This document shows, in pieces, positions 27,200 to 45,335 of a stretch of DNA of 64,000 nt. Position numbers and translations under genes: made by a program. The number at the start of each line of letters is the position of its first letter. The first letter of the stretch is position 1. Under the pieces are notes generated by a model, which saw only the letters and a list, made by a program, of their open reading frames with translations, had not been told where the DNA came from and searched no databases. This stretch comes from Dirofilaria immitis. Its lineage: Eukaryota > Nematoda > Chromadorea > Rhabditida > Onchocercidae. The stretch lies in assembly GCA_024305405.1 (NCBI GenBank), contig JAKNDB010000018.1:186001-250000 (forward strand), in the 5' to 3' direction.

Positions 27200-27515
27200 A
27201 ACTATGATAAATGATAATTAATGCTAATAATAAACAATAACTTCACTGATAAATGATAAATAATGTTTAAAATAATAAATGACAGCTATATTGATAAATG
27301 ACAGTTAATGCCAACAGTAAGCAACAATCCATTGATAAATGATAATTAAAAATAAAAAAAAATAATAAATAACAATTCCATTAATAAATGATAAATAATA
27401 GTTGAAATAATAAGTAACAAATCCATTGATAAATGATAAATAATGCTGACAATAGACAGTAACTTCATTGATAAATGATAATTAATACTTAAAATAATAA
27501 ATAACAATTTTATTG
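27200..27515. repeat. Degenerate tandem repeat in SWEET intron 1
   Basis: About six to eight diverged units share ATTGATAAATGATAATTAA or ATAATAAATAACAAT segments, with unit length roughly 35-60 bp. It lies wholly inside the first intron. Confidence 0.65.
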
Positions 27516-27720
27516 ATAAATATATGAAAAAGAAAAAACTTTAATATAATTAAAATTAAAATATAACTTGCATTGGTAAAAATGTGAAGCAAATAGAAAA
27601 GAATGTTAACCATACGGCAAAGATTGATAATAATTCAACCATTTTTTTCGATTTCGATATGTAATCTGTAAAATTAAATTTAATCACAACAATATAATTA
27701 TATTATGATGTCATTAGAAG

Positions 27721-27723
27721 AAG

Positions 27724-27755
<32 letters not shown>

Positions 27756-27972
27756 GAGAAGGAGAGAAGAAAAAAATGAATTTTAAGCCTATTATGGGTT
27801 AGGGCCATGATTAGTTACGGATTGAACTTTTTTTTTTTTTAAGTAATTTCATTTAGTACAAACAGCCTTAAGGCTATTGTTACTTATATTAAAACGAAAT
27901 ACAATAAAGTACTGAAATGATGTATGACGATGAGATAGATAAATAGATAAATTGATAGATAGATAGATAGAT
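27721..27972. repeat. GA-rich tract and GATA microsatellite 5' of the SWEET gene
   Basis: A purine tract of GAGAGA units runs at about 27,721-27,775, and an ATAGATAGATAG run at about 27,931-27,972. Both lie just upstream of the SWEET start on the minus strand. Confidence 0.85.
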
Positions 27973-27995
27973 ATTAATATCTTATACAGTATAAA

Positions 27996-28157
27996 ATATT
28001 TAGGATTTCTCGATCCTATACTGACATATGAAACAAGATATTTAGAGTTGCTTGATTCTAAAGTGAGGTATGCAACGAGATATTTAGGATTTTTCGATCT
28101 TACGCTGAGGTATGCAACGAAATATTTAGGATTCCTCAATCCTAAATTGAGATATGC
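27996..28157. repeat. 42-bp minisatellite, four units
   Basis: Units start at 27996, 28038, 28080 and 28122, an exact 42-bp period, each with ATATTTAGGATT and CGATCCTA-like elements. Because 42 is a multiple of three, the minus strand reads as a 14-residue repeat around NPKYLVAYL; this explains a 96-codon ORF there and is not evidence of a gene. Confidence 0.9.
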
Positions 28158-31104
28158 TTATTTTTGATAACTGTAGGAAATTATTTTGACATTTTTTCAA
28201 TCAAAATCATTCCAAACAATCATCATGGATTGATTGGAAAGGAAAAAAACTTAAGCTCTAATAAAACGGAAAAACGATTTTTTCACTTCAATGAATAATG
28301 TCGAAGATAGTGATAAAAGAGAATGGAATATGAAGAAAATTAGAAAAGAAAGGAACAAATGATTAAAATACGAAAAATCAAAATTAAAAAACTTTTTATC
28401 TTTCGCATGAGGAAATGGCTTATTGAATTTTAATAATATTTATCATATGACTTATCATCGCTTAATTTGAATTAATCTTATTTAAATTGAATAAATTAAT
28501 ATTTTACTTCGTTATCTTAAAAATAATTTTATCAAAATTTTTTTATTTCTCTCTTTCATCAAATATATGTTACTCAAACTTTCATCTTTTTCTTTTTATC
28601 ATATACTGATTTGTCTTATAAACAGGATATAATAATAATAATGATAAAAAAAAAAAGGAGAGAAGAAATAAGATATAGAGATTATGAGATAGAGAGATGA
28701 AGGAGCAAAATCAATGGGAATAAAGATGAAGTATCGTTATGCTGAAAACTTTGAAATAAACTTTAAAAATAGCTCTTATTTTAAAGTATCGTATTATCTA
28801 CAACTGACGCTTAGTTTATATGCCAGATGTAAAATGATTTTGATGAAATTTCTTTTTTTTTTTTTTAGATAAACGAAGAGGAAAAAAATATCTCAAAAAG
28901 AAAAAATATTGATAAGATTTATTTTTGCCGTGAAAATATTATTATAAAAGATAATTTCAAAGTTTCGATTTATATATATTTTTTGTTTTTATTGTTAATT
29001 GAATTAACGATAAAATAATTTTTAATTTCTATTAAATATAAATATAAGTAAATTTGTTTCGGAAAATTAATTAATTAATTAAGTAATTAATTAATAATAT
29101 AATTTCATGAAAGCAAAAAGAAAATTTATTTTATATAAATTTATTACATATTATAAAAATTCTGTAATATAATATGTAATTTATTTATTATAAAATTTAT
29201 TTCAACAATCGATCAAAGATAGAATTATTGAAATTGTAGTTGGAAAAAGAGAAAATAAACGCAAAAAGGAAAACAACAAATCGATTAATAAAATTATTTT
29301 GTAAAGTAAAAAAAAAAAAAAAAGTCTTAGCGATAGGAATATTTCCTTTTAAGATGTTATTTACAAACTAACTATAAATGATAAATGTAAATGGGAAACG
29401 GGGAAAAAAAAATCAATTTAATTTTTTTTTTTTGTTATCAATTTAAAATCTTTCAAAAACAGGAAATTATTCTAAGCATCTTCGTTTCTTTTCTAACTTA
29501 TTTAATCATACATCTTTCTGCATCAGAATTTCTAAACTATCTTCTGATACTGCAGTTAATCAGAAGCTAAATTGAATTCCTTCATTTTAGTTTGCTATAT
29601 ATGAGAATCCCTGCATTGTACATTAGAATTAATAACATCTAACATTGCAATTTGTCAAAAGTTGAATTCAAAAATAGTCAGATGTATGAAAATGTCAACA
29701 ATCGTTAATGTCGAACAATATGTTTACAATTTGTTCTTTCATAAAATGTAAACATACATCAGAAAGTCAGAAGTTTGCGCTTCACAAAGTAAAAGGCAGG
29801 TAAGAAGAAGGTGGATAGACAATTTCAATTTCACAAAGTAATAGATCAAGAAGTAGATAGATAGTCAATTTGAATTTCATAAAATGATGGATTAATAAAA
29901 GATTCAGTCAGAAAAGTTGAAAAAAAGTTGACGGAAAGTTGAAGAAAGAAAGTTTGCAATTTAATAAATTGAAAATCAACAACAAAGAAGAGACAAACAA
30001 AGGTAAATAAAAGGAGTGAATAATAACATATCCTAAGTAGGAGAAAATTCATCTCATTTCATTAAAATATTGCAAACAATATAGGGAACATGGAGAGAAA
30101 GAGAGACAGAGAGAGAGAGATCGAGAGAGAGGGACAGAGAGAGAGATACTAAGAGAGAGAAGGGAAAAAAAGGAAAAAAGTATCAAGTAGAAGTTAGGAT
30201 GAAAAATAGGAAAATAAACAATTGAATACTAAAATGGATGGATGAACGAATGAAAGAGTAAATATATATATATATATTAATGTTGCTGTTATGATGAATA
30301 TAAATGGATAAAATTTTGTTGCTTTCTCTCGATTCTCGATCATTGAATTGTATTTTCAATATTTTTTATTGATTAATTCTAAAATTGATCGAACCAATTC
30401 GTTAAATAACAATGATGTATGGTTAAATTAGGTTAATCTATCGATAATAACGATAATGGATATTTTACTTGTCAAAAAAATCAATATATTTGCTACGAAT
30501 CATCATTTTCTTGCTTTTATTTACATATAAGAGGAAATTTCACTTTTACTAATATTTGAAAGTTAGGGATATGTAATAAAAATAAATAGAAATAATTTGA
30601 ATTATTTATTTATCATTTATCTATTCTTATCAATTTCTTTATATTTTTGATAATAATTTATGCGTTTTTCTATCATAGCTATTTTTAAAATATCACTGAT
30701 AAAAAATTTTTTTTTGCATTTATCATCAATAAGAATAAATGTAAGATTTCATATATATATATATATATATCGGAAATCAATCAGTTTGCATTTATGCCAC
30801 CATTCTCTTTACTGTTCGAACTTCATTTCTGCTATTCATCTAATATTTGATAAAATCTGTTAACCAAAGTTCATTTTTTTCCTTTTAAGATCAATAAATT
30901 AAAAGTGAAATCATAAGCTATAAAAATGGATATGTACAGCTTTTTCTTCTTAACTTTTAATCATATAAACAGGAAAAATTAGAATTAATTCAATTAATAT
31001 ATTTGTAATAATAATTGTTTTGAATATTGCTAGAAATACCTTTAATTAAATTAATTATCATTTTCATATTAGCTAATATATGCTCTAACAATCCTGTGTA
31101 ATCA

Positions 31105-31158
31105 TCGAATGATCAATGATAATCGAATGATCAATGATAGTCGAATGATCAATCATTT
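31105..31158. repeat. 18-bp tandem repeat, three units
   Basis: TCGAATGATCAATGATAA starts at 31105, 31123 and 31141, with minor changes. Non-coding. Confidence 0.85.
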
Positions 31159-31948
31159 AAAAAAAAGATTTTAATGTTTTAAGTATCTAAAAAAAAAAAA
31201 GTTGAATTATAATTCATCAATAAATAATTGCAAATTAGAAATGATGATAAGCATATTTCATTTTCTTTTTTTTTGTGATTGGAAAATTTTCGCAATTTTC
31301 GAAATCTTCTCAATTTCAATGATAATAATTTATCTGCAAAAATATCCAAATATAAACGAACAAAAAATATATTCGTTTCAAGAATGATTAACAGTTAGAG
31401 GATATTTACATAGTTTTAGACAACTCATATGATCATAAGATTGTTAGTTAAGAGATGTTTACGAGATTCTAGATAATTCGCATGGCTGCAAAACTTGATA
31501 GATAAGGAAATGATTTATTTATTTTCGAAATATTATGTTTGACAAAGTAATTTATTATATGAATAAAGGCAATTTTATAATTGTAAAATTATTCGTTTAT
31601 ACTGAGATATTTATAGAATGCAAAAATATCGATTATCTTGATATATTTATATGATAAAATATTTCATCTTATCTTCTCCCTATATACCGATATCAAGATA
31701 CACTGATAACTTTTTGCTTAGCTGCAATGTTTCGAAATTTTTAGTGATTATTCGTTTTAATGTTGATGCTTTTTATATTATAATATCTGCCATGGTTTGA
31801 TATTACTAAGTTTGAATTTTTTTAATTCGGATAATAATTTTTGAGTTTCTGAGATTTTATTGATCAGAAATTATTGATTTTGTGTTATAAATTGTTGGAT
31901 TTTGAGGTTGCGCCTATGATAGTATCAACATTGTATCGCCGTTATACA

Positions 31949-32030
31949 ACTGGATCACTTCAAATTTAAAACATTCTAAGCTTGAATTAACTGGATCACT
32001 TCAAATTTAAAACATTCTAAGCTTGAATTA
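31949..32030. repeat. Exact 41-bp tandem duplication
   Basis: Two identical copies (31949-31989 and 31990-32030), each beginning ACTGGATCACTTCAAATTTA. Perfect identity suggests a recent event or an assembly duplication. Confidence 0.9.
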
Positions 32031-32170
32031 TTCATGCAAAAATCACAATATTGTTTCATATCATAGATTCAAATTCGAACTAATTTCAATTATTGTGGAG
32101 AAAAATTTCCGTAATTCAATAAAAAGATTCCAATGTTACGAAAAATTCTGTTAATTTTCAATTTCCATAA

Positions 32171-32240
32171 CAGATTCTTTACGACAATTTCCGTGACAGA
32201 TTCTCTACGACGATTTCTGTGGCAGATTCTCTATGCAGAT
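32171..32240. repeat. 26-bp tandem repeat, about three units
   Basis: CAGATTCTTTACGACAATTT-type units begin at 32171, 32197 and 32223; the last is partial. No coding role is seen. Confidence 0.8.
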
Positions 32241-34687
32241 TCTTTTATGCTCATAAAAATTTTTAATGATATACATATATATAAATATATTTTAATAACA
32301 AGCTTTTTTAATAATAATTTTTAATAATAAGCTGAAATATTTCATATTTCACAATGCATATTATTTAACATTTTCTTTCAGTCAAAGGTCAAAAACTTTA
32401 TTCATAAAAATCGAACTAAAAACTAATTTGGTCGTCGATTGATTTGTTATTTTATTTTACAACTAATTGAACGTTAAAGATCTTTTTTCTTATCTGAAAT
32501 TCATTCTCGACCTATTTGTTACCACTTTATTATTTTTAGATTAATTTTTATTTAACTCTTCTATTTATTTGCAGTTTTAAAATAAAAAAAAAAAGGAGTA
32601 AATTTATAACAATTTATTCCGAGCATTTTGATACATTTGTAAGTACAACTAATATTCATCGATAAAAATCTTAGAAATCTCGAATAACAATTTGATCAAT
32701 ACTATTGTATAAAAATATTTTTTTGTTTATAATAGTTATGAATAAACAATGATAAGATTGTTTTGACAACTATATTATTCGAAGGAAATTTGATATATGA
32801 ATTTTGTTTGATGTTTATTATTAAGTGGTTTTGAGGTACACTCACTCATCAATTTTAGTCGTAAACATCGAAGATCAAAGAATTTTTAAATGGCTCTCAT
32901 TTGATACTAATTTCATCAATTTAATATAAAATATAATATAATCATTAATGTTATCATTTCTATATCATAAATGTTTCAGTATATTAGTATTATTGATATA
33001 ATAATTATTGAAAATATGAACTAATGTTAATGCTTGATAAATTTTTCAAAATTATCCGTTTATTTGCATGAAAAAAAAAATAGAAATTAAACTTTCTCGA
33101 CAATCATCATATAATAGCTTTCTATTTTATGACTATCAATAGCACTTATCATGATGAAAATAATTGATAGAAATTCAATGTGAAATATTTGAAAAATTCA
33201 ACGAGACATTCCTGATCACTAGCAGATCCAAGAAAAATGTTACTGAGAAAGTTCATGAAGATATATCGTAAACGGTGGAAATGTTACCGTAAAATCTGTT
33301 GACATTGTTTTGAGTTAATAGTTCCGTTGATATCATTCTATCGCTGAACTAATAAAAAATATCATTGAAAAGTGATACACGTTTTAATAATATTAATTAG
33401 TGATAGTATTAACATATATTCATTGTTATGTCAAAAAGATTATCAAATGAAACGAATAAATACATAGTTTGCGTAATAAAGAAAATATCGCATTGCTAAT
33501 TTTTTTTATCAAATTTTTTTTTATCAAATTATCAAGAAGTAATATTCTAATAAAAACGCAAGATAAGATCAATAAATGAAAAGATTTTTAAATTTAACTA
33601 TAAATTCAAATGTTTCATGTATAACGATGAAATAAGCTTATCAATAGATGCTTATCAGTACATGACATTCTAATTGCTATTTGTAGTATTCGAATATTGT
33701 AATCAAATTTTTATAATTTTATGATAGTATTTTTTTCTTTGCAATGAAACATTTATTGGATCATTGATAACTGAAGGTAAGCTATCATGCTGAGATGCAA
33801 TTTCATTTCGATACTGGCCCTGTATATGCAATTATTGATCATGTTAAATGATACTTATCATTAAATGATAATTATATTACTTGCTGTTAATTTATTTGAA
33901 ATATTGAATATTATGAAGTACGTGAATGGATTGTTCTTCGATCATCTTTATTCATACATTAAATGTATAATGTCAATAGACGATTCTATACTTTTATCAA
34001 AAGTTGGTATTATGAAAATATTAAAATGTGATTAAAAAATAATGAGAATAATTAATAAAACATAGTAATGCCCAAGCCTATTTGAAATATCGAAATTACT
34101 GAAATATGCAAATTAAATAAAATATTCTTCTTCTTAATCTCAAAACTGTTGATGAAGTTGGAGCAACAGAAATAGTTCCATTTTTTTTTTTTTTTGCTTT
34201 TCAAATACGGCCATAATTAGACTATTGATCAATGACATTAACCGCATTTTTCTGTCTCAAATATTTTATTTATTTCAAACAATTTACCTCGCATAAAATA
34301 ATTTGTATAATGCAATCAAAATAAATTTAATATGAAAATGATATTTCAAATAAATAAATGTATTGTTAAATTGTCAATTGGTAAATGTATTTTTATTGTT
34401 TAAAAATTATATTAAAATATATTATATATTTTTGTTTAAAATAAATACATTTAATGTAAATTCTACGGATGGATGGATGATATTCTTAATTAAATGAATA
34501 AATTATTAGCTAAAATTAGAATGTAAAAATAGAAAAAATATTCAATTATTGTTCAGATGATAATTTGAAAATTTAGGAATATCTCAAAAATTTTTAATGT
34601 CAAACAGCAACATGCAACAACTATTGTTGACAAAATAAACATCTAAGGAATTTAAAATTGAAACGAATATGAAAAAATTTTGATCAA

Positions 34688-40091
<5,404 letters not shown>

Positions 40092-41234
40092 GTTCTGTTT
40101 GATATCAGTAATTCTAAAATTGAACCGTGCATGAATTCAAATGGATCAGAATGAAACAATATCACAATGTGCTTCAAAAATTATCCAAAATTTTGTTCAA
40201 ATAACAAAATTTGCATATATTGTGAAACATTGCATTATTTGATATAGCATTATGCTTTTAATATATGATTAGAAAATATATATTATAGTGGAAAAGCTTA
40301 TGAATTTTTTTTTAATTCATAATCTAAAATTAATTTTATAAATTTCAAATTATGAATTTAAAAATTAATTCAGTAATAAAATTGTTTTCGGACTACAACA
40401 ATTTAATTTAACATGCTTAGTCTTTATGCAAATGATAGAATAATATAATAGAATTTGATTTCGGATTAAAGGAATTAATTAGAACTTAATTAATTCCATA
40501 TGAATACAATTGTTAAAACTATCAATGAAAAATATTAAGTTGTGGATTTTTTAATGTTTGCATTTTTCGAATAAATTAAGAAATGGCAATTTTCTTGATG
40601 ATTAATTAATTTAATTTTAATTATTAAACTTATTTTACTTTTTCAATAAATAAATACAATGTATATAATTGCAAGCAAGTTGTTTGGTTTTGATTAAATT
40701 CAAATTTTCTTTGCATTAATTTTCTAAATTCTCGAATTATTGAAAAGAATTTGATAATGTTGATTAAATTATCTATAAGATTATCAAATTAAACTATTGC
40801 AAATTATTCTATCATTTTGTTGTAGACAAAAATTGAAAATGAATTTACAGGAGCAGTAACATGGTCTTTAATTTTATTTTTCATTAATACTGTGTTTTTC
40901 TAAAATGGAGTATACGGATATGCGAAAATGTCTGTCGCGCTGAATTAGTTTAAAAATAAACCAATTTAAAGAGCTTTTTTTTTTATCAATTTATCATTCT
41001 GGTAAAATCATTTTAGCAAATTAGATCAATAAATATTCCAGCGACATTAAAATTAAGTTAGTATAATATCCGATTTTAATCATCGTTATCAGTTTTTTCT
41101 TATTTCTGTATTACAAGCTAGGATTCAAATAAAAAGTCTAGTTAAAATTTAACGGTGTATTATATTTATAGAAAAAAATAAGCGCTATAGCTAGAATCTC
41201 AAAAATGGATAATTTTTGATTAGTGCACGTAGAT
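40092..41234. other. Spacer and probable 5' region of the malic enzyme gene
   Basis: An acceptor AG at 40114-40115 on the minus strand marks the likely mature 5' end of the malic enzyme message. Beyond it the sequence is A/T-rich with no TATA-like or conserved element that I can defend and no gene. Confidence 0.4.
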
Positions 41235-41298
41235 ATGGATTCAGATGATAATCTATTTTTGATTAGTGCACGAAGATATGGATTCAGATGATAATTTA
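41213..41298 (+). repeat. 43-bp tandem duplication spanning a start codon
   Basis: Two copies beginning at 41213 and 41256 share TTTTTGATTAGTGCACG and ATATGGATTCAGATGATAAT. Each carries an ATG followed by GATTCAGATGAT. As 43 is not a multiple of three, the upstream ATG at 41235 is out of frame and stops after 18 codons; the downstream ATG at 41278 opens the long ORF. Confidence 0.9.
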
Positions 41299-41658
41299 AA
41301 TAAAAATGATTTATTGAATTTCAAAAAAATAAAAATCAAAAGAAATCACTACAATATCTCTTCTATCTACTTTCACATTTTTTTTAATTCCAAGAAATTT
41401 TCGATTGTTCTTTTTCAGAGAGAATATTATCAGTACGTTTATTTCTTCAAGGAAATTTCATTTGCATATAATTATAAAATCTACTATCAACAACTGATTG
41501 ATCCATTATATTGCAACAACTTTTACAAAATAAACAATGGCGTATTACTTAGAACAGGAAATATTTACAAAATATATGTATTTAAAAAGAATGAACAAAA
41601 TTCTCAGAATGATAATTTGATAAAGATTTTAGGAAAAATATATGGCGGTGGTTTTTGA
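41278..41658 (+). CDS. Orphan single-exon ORF, 126 codons
   Basis: I do not recognise a family. From ATG 41278 the frame is open to TGA at 41656-41658, much longer than expected by chance at this base composition. The product is acidic at the start (MDSDDNLNKNDLL), then Tyr/Phe/Lys/Asn-rich, with the run NNGVLLRTGNIYKIYVFKK and a Gly-rich end (IYGGGF). One Cys is present; there is no signal peptide or clear membrane segment. TTTTTCAG at about 41,411-41,418 is an internal acceptor-like site, so the true model may have two exons. The start lies in the second copy of a 43-bp duplication. Codon use is as A/T-rich as the spacer, so a decayed gene or chance ORF remains possible. Confidence 0.4.
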   Translation: MDSDDNLNKNDLLNFKKIKIKRNHYNISSIYFHIFFNSKKFSIVLFQREYYQYVYFFKEISFAYNYKIYYQQLIDPLYCNNFYKINNGVLLRTGNIYKIYVFKKNEQNSQNDNLIKILGKIYGGGF

Positions 41659-44173
41659 TTTTAATACATTTCAAATAACATTTGAAAATTAGTAAGAAAT
41701 TAAGTTTTATTATGTTCGCAAAAGAATAAAGAAATTTATTTCTTCATTGTAAAAGAAGAAAATTGGAAATCCAAAAATAATCGATTGAATCGTCTCAATG
41801 AAACTTTTCGATTTTATTCTTTATATAGAAGTTTTTAAAATTGTTTGAAATAGTCATTTCAGTTTAAAAACAAGAATAAATATTTACATCAATTACTATC
41901 CTTCTTCTGCTTTTCATAAAAAGTGAATCATTGTAACGTGACAAAAAAATCATTATAATTGAAAAAATCATTATGACGTGATATATAAATTTAAATTTGA
42001 GTTAGTCGAATCATGGTAAAAAAAAAGCATTGTTTTTTTTCAAATTTGTCGCATTGATTATTGAATTGAAGAGAAAATATCGTGCAGATATTTTGGGTGT
42101 TCTTTGATAAACTTCGCTATCATTATTATCAACAATATATCTATATTTTTATACAATCATCAATTTTCTAGCAACTTTAATTTCAAAAAAAGAAGAAAAA
42201 ATAGGAGAAAATAAAATTTGATATGACGCTATTAATTTTATTTCTCTTTATTTATTTTGAAATAAATTAATTATAAATTTGGAAAAAATTTCAATTAAAA
42301 ATTAAATTAAAAATAGGAAATTCATTGCCAGCATTATTCCAATAGTAGAGAAATTTGCTATGAATAAGTTAAATTGATTGAATATTATCTATTTTCAATT
42401 TGATTTTATCAAAGTTTATTTTTTCTGCTTCTGTTGTTGTATGTGTTAGATATGAAACGTACAATTTCAGAATTCTTTTAAAAATTTTTAAATATAATTC
42501 CTACAAAGAAAAGTTCATATTCTGCTACTATATTGCAGTTGCATTTATTATAATATGAAAATAACAGATAATTCAGTTGAAAGAAATATTGAAAATATAG
42601 CATAATATAATAATAGTAATAATATTCGAAATATCTTGAACAAGTCAGATAAAAGGTTATGCTATTACTAATCAATAAATATCAATAAGTTTAATCTATC
42701 GATGATGGCTTACTTAGTTAGTAATAAATTGCAGAGCAAAAATTGTAGTTAACCAATTTTCTTAATTCAGTCTTATGCTAGCAAGAGTTATTTTTTACTT
42801 GTACAATTTTTTTAATTTACATCTTATGTATATTGTCAAGGATTATACTTTCTCAAGAATTCAATGGTTATTAATGTAGGCAAAAATACAAAATAAACAT
42901 GTTTGATACATAAAGTTTTTGTATCAAAAATTTTGAAATCTTATAATCTTTTATTAGAATTATAAAATTGGAAAGCCTTCTAAAAGAGCAGAATTTAAAA
43001 GAAATTTTTAAAAATCTATTATGCTTGAATGGCTTATTTAACACATTATATCGCCTAACAATTTATGAATTTTGTTAGAATGATATACTATTTAACGAAT
43101 CCCTCAATTAATTTGGTAATCAAATTGTTAGAAATAATTAGAATTAAAAATAACAATATATCAATCAACAGTAGCATGCAAATTATTGATATAGGTATCG
43201 ATTTTCAGATCTTATAAAATATTTATATCAACATCGATTAGCTCATAGCATACAAATTATTGATATCAATTTTCAAATCCTATAAAACAATATTTATATA
43301 TCCTATAAAACAATATTTATATTACTTTCGACCAACTTTTCAACTGTATTATTTTTTCTAACATATCTATGTATATAAATTGAAATTTTATGATTCAACA
43401 GATTCAAAGAAAATTCTAGAATTGCTAAACTTTTTATTAATTATCAATGATTAAGCAAATAAATTTGAAAGTGATAAGGGAACAAATAGAAGGAAAAGTA
43501 ATAAGAACAAACAGAATGAGAAACTTCATTCCACAATTTTTCTTTTTTTTTCGACATGATAAGAAATTCTCTTTCTTTATAAAGATGAATGTATAACATT
43601 GATCTATGTTAAAATGACTTCTATGCTCAAAGATCATCGTTGCTAAAGCTCAACTTAAAAACTCAACTGTATGAATTCTTTTAATGCAAATTTATTAAGC
43701 ACTTAGTAAATGTAAAGAAAAAAAACGTAATATTTTGAAAAAACTTTGAAATATTTTTGTTTGTTAATTCTCTACGAATTAAGGAATTTGTCAATTATTT
43801 CATTTCACATAATTCACTGATCTTAAAATCTTTCATCAAAGAAATGATAAATTTTTGCCACAAATTGAAATATTTTATTAATTCTTTGAGAAAAAAAAAA
43901 AACAAATTATAGAAGTAAACATTAGGAGCGTGCATTTTACATATTTTTTTTTTTTTTGACAAATACTTTTCATCAATAGAAACAATCAACCAATGAAACA
44001 TTTCAAAAATTTCGCATTTCAATGATTCAAATTGAAAAAAAAAGGCATGCAACATACAACTAAGGTAAGGCAAATAATAAGCCTAATACAATAAATTTTT
44101 CTAACATGACAACGAACTCAACGATCAAGTTTAAGACAAATTAATACGGTAGCAATTTATATACAGTATGAAA
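41659..44173. other. Spacer
   Basis: A/T-rich with poly-purine runs. Several minus-strand ORFs of 60-92 codons are rich in Phe/Lys/Ile and contain homopolymer-coded runs, and none links to a neighbouring exon. I see nothing else. Confidence 0.4.
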
Positions 44174-44281
44174 TTAATACGGACCCATATGATTCTTAAT
44201 AGTGCCCCATCCAACTGACCTTGTGCGATGCATCTTTCGAGAATGATTTTGATGCTCAGGATCCTTTGCACAGTTCAGAGA
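44174..44281 (-). other. Short coding-like segment, 35 codons ending in TAA
   Basis: On the minus strand a frame is open from just after a TGA (44282-44284) to TAA at 44174-44176. The peptide is rich in residues rare in A/T-driven frames (Trp, Gly, Pro, His, Met) and ends RSVGWGTIKNHMGPY. A TTTCAG acceptor on the minus strand lies just upstream, but the TGA falls between it and the open frame. It may be the last exon of an unmodelled gene or a remnant; a minus-strand open segment at about 44,340-44,470 is a possible partner. No function can be given. Confidence 0.3.
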
Positions 44282-45335
44282 TCATTTCTGAAATCACAAG
44301 AGCTATCATTTTTATTTGCAGCACATAAACATGATTACTAATATGAATCGATTTTGAACATTTTCACTAGTAAATTAATACATCTAACATGTTCATTTAT
44401 GGTTGCGTTTATTCGCGATATCTCTAAATAGTTTCTCTGTTTAATGTATGCTGTACTTCTTTTCAGAAAACAAATGCATTTAAAACAAGCAAAAAATAAA
44501 AAAATTCTTCTCTCCTGATTATTCAATGAAATATCAATCACATGTAAAATTTCCTTTGAAGTTTTATTTTCGATATTATTATTTTCTTTCTTTCCATTAG
44601 CTAATTTTGTCGATTGTTTTTTCTTAAAGTTATTATTTCTTATAAAATTAAAGAATAAGTTTTTCGTTCAACAAAATAATTCATTGGAGAAAGAGAACGG
44701 AATATTCGAATCAATTTTACCCATAATTTGTAACTTATTTTTGGTAATAAAAAATTAATATGCATTACTGATAAATACATTGCCTACTTACACACAGCAA
44801 TTGTTATTATCGATTTTGTCAAGTATTAAATATTTTGTGAAATTATTTTAAAATTAATGATAATTAAGGGAAAAACAGCGATTTAAAAAAGTATCACTGT
44901 AAAAGTCGATCCAACTTTCATGCTTGATTTATGCAAATGATAGAAATTATTTTATTTGTATGTTACAACATGCTATCAATTCATCATAATTTATAAACTT
45001 CAAGTTTATTTTAAAAAGCAGAAATAAACTTGAAGATGCATAAAAGAAGTATAAAATACAAACTAATTTGGCAAAAATTAGTATAAGCGAAGAAGAAGAA
45101 TGATAATAATAAAAAAGAACTCTCGAATTCCGTTTCTGAAAATCTCTAATCATATCCATAACAGTATACTTCAGAATACTAATCAAAAAGCATAACATAA
45201 TGTCATTATCAATTTTAAATATTTATATATGTATAAAGGATTATTTTGGTTTTTATAAAATTATTCAATGCAATGGAAAATATGATAGTACCGAAATAAT
45301 AGAAGTTTTAGCGAAAAATTACAGAAAAATCATAT

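Larger units (their letters stand above)
24505..27642 (-). pseudogene. SWEET (MtN3/PQ-loop) sugar transporter, frameshifted in exon 5
   Basis: Six minus-strand exons: 27642-27572, 26890-26813, 26194-26071, 25603-25448, 24983-24865 and 24627-24505. The reading is a clear SLC50/SWEET protein of about 223 residues with seven hydrophobic segments in the usual 3+1+3 order. SWEETs move mono- or disaccharides through membranes down their gradient. Diagnostic pieces are the first MtN3 loop WRKRGTADGFSS in exon 2, WQPDDIAADVMGG in exon 4, the second loop FGHTEYIP in exon 5 and PPLTW near the end. The ATG lies 23 nt after a TTTTACAG acceptor. Exon 1 ends in the non-canonical but known GC donor GCAAGT. 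Exon 5 is 119 nt; the family frame needs 120, and the missing base falls in the A5 run at 24921-24925, after which two stops follow at once. All other exons are intact, so this is either a very young lesion or a sequence error. Confidence 0.85.
27643..34687. other. Long spacer between SWEET and malic enzyme genes
   Basis: Apart from listed repeats I found no supportable gene. It contains GA-rich sequence at about 30,095-30,160, short AT runs, and ORFs of 60-68 codons that look like chance open frames in A/T-rich DNA. Presumed 5' control sequence of the SWEET gene lies at the left end and the 3' flank of the malic enzyme gene at the right end. Confidence 0.5.

Noticed and set aside
27849..28139. 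96-codon minus-strand ORF
   Set aside because: Fully explained by the 42-bp minisatellite (a multiple of three) and the adjoining GATA run.
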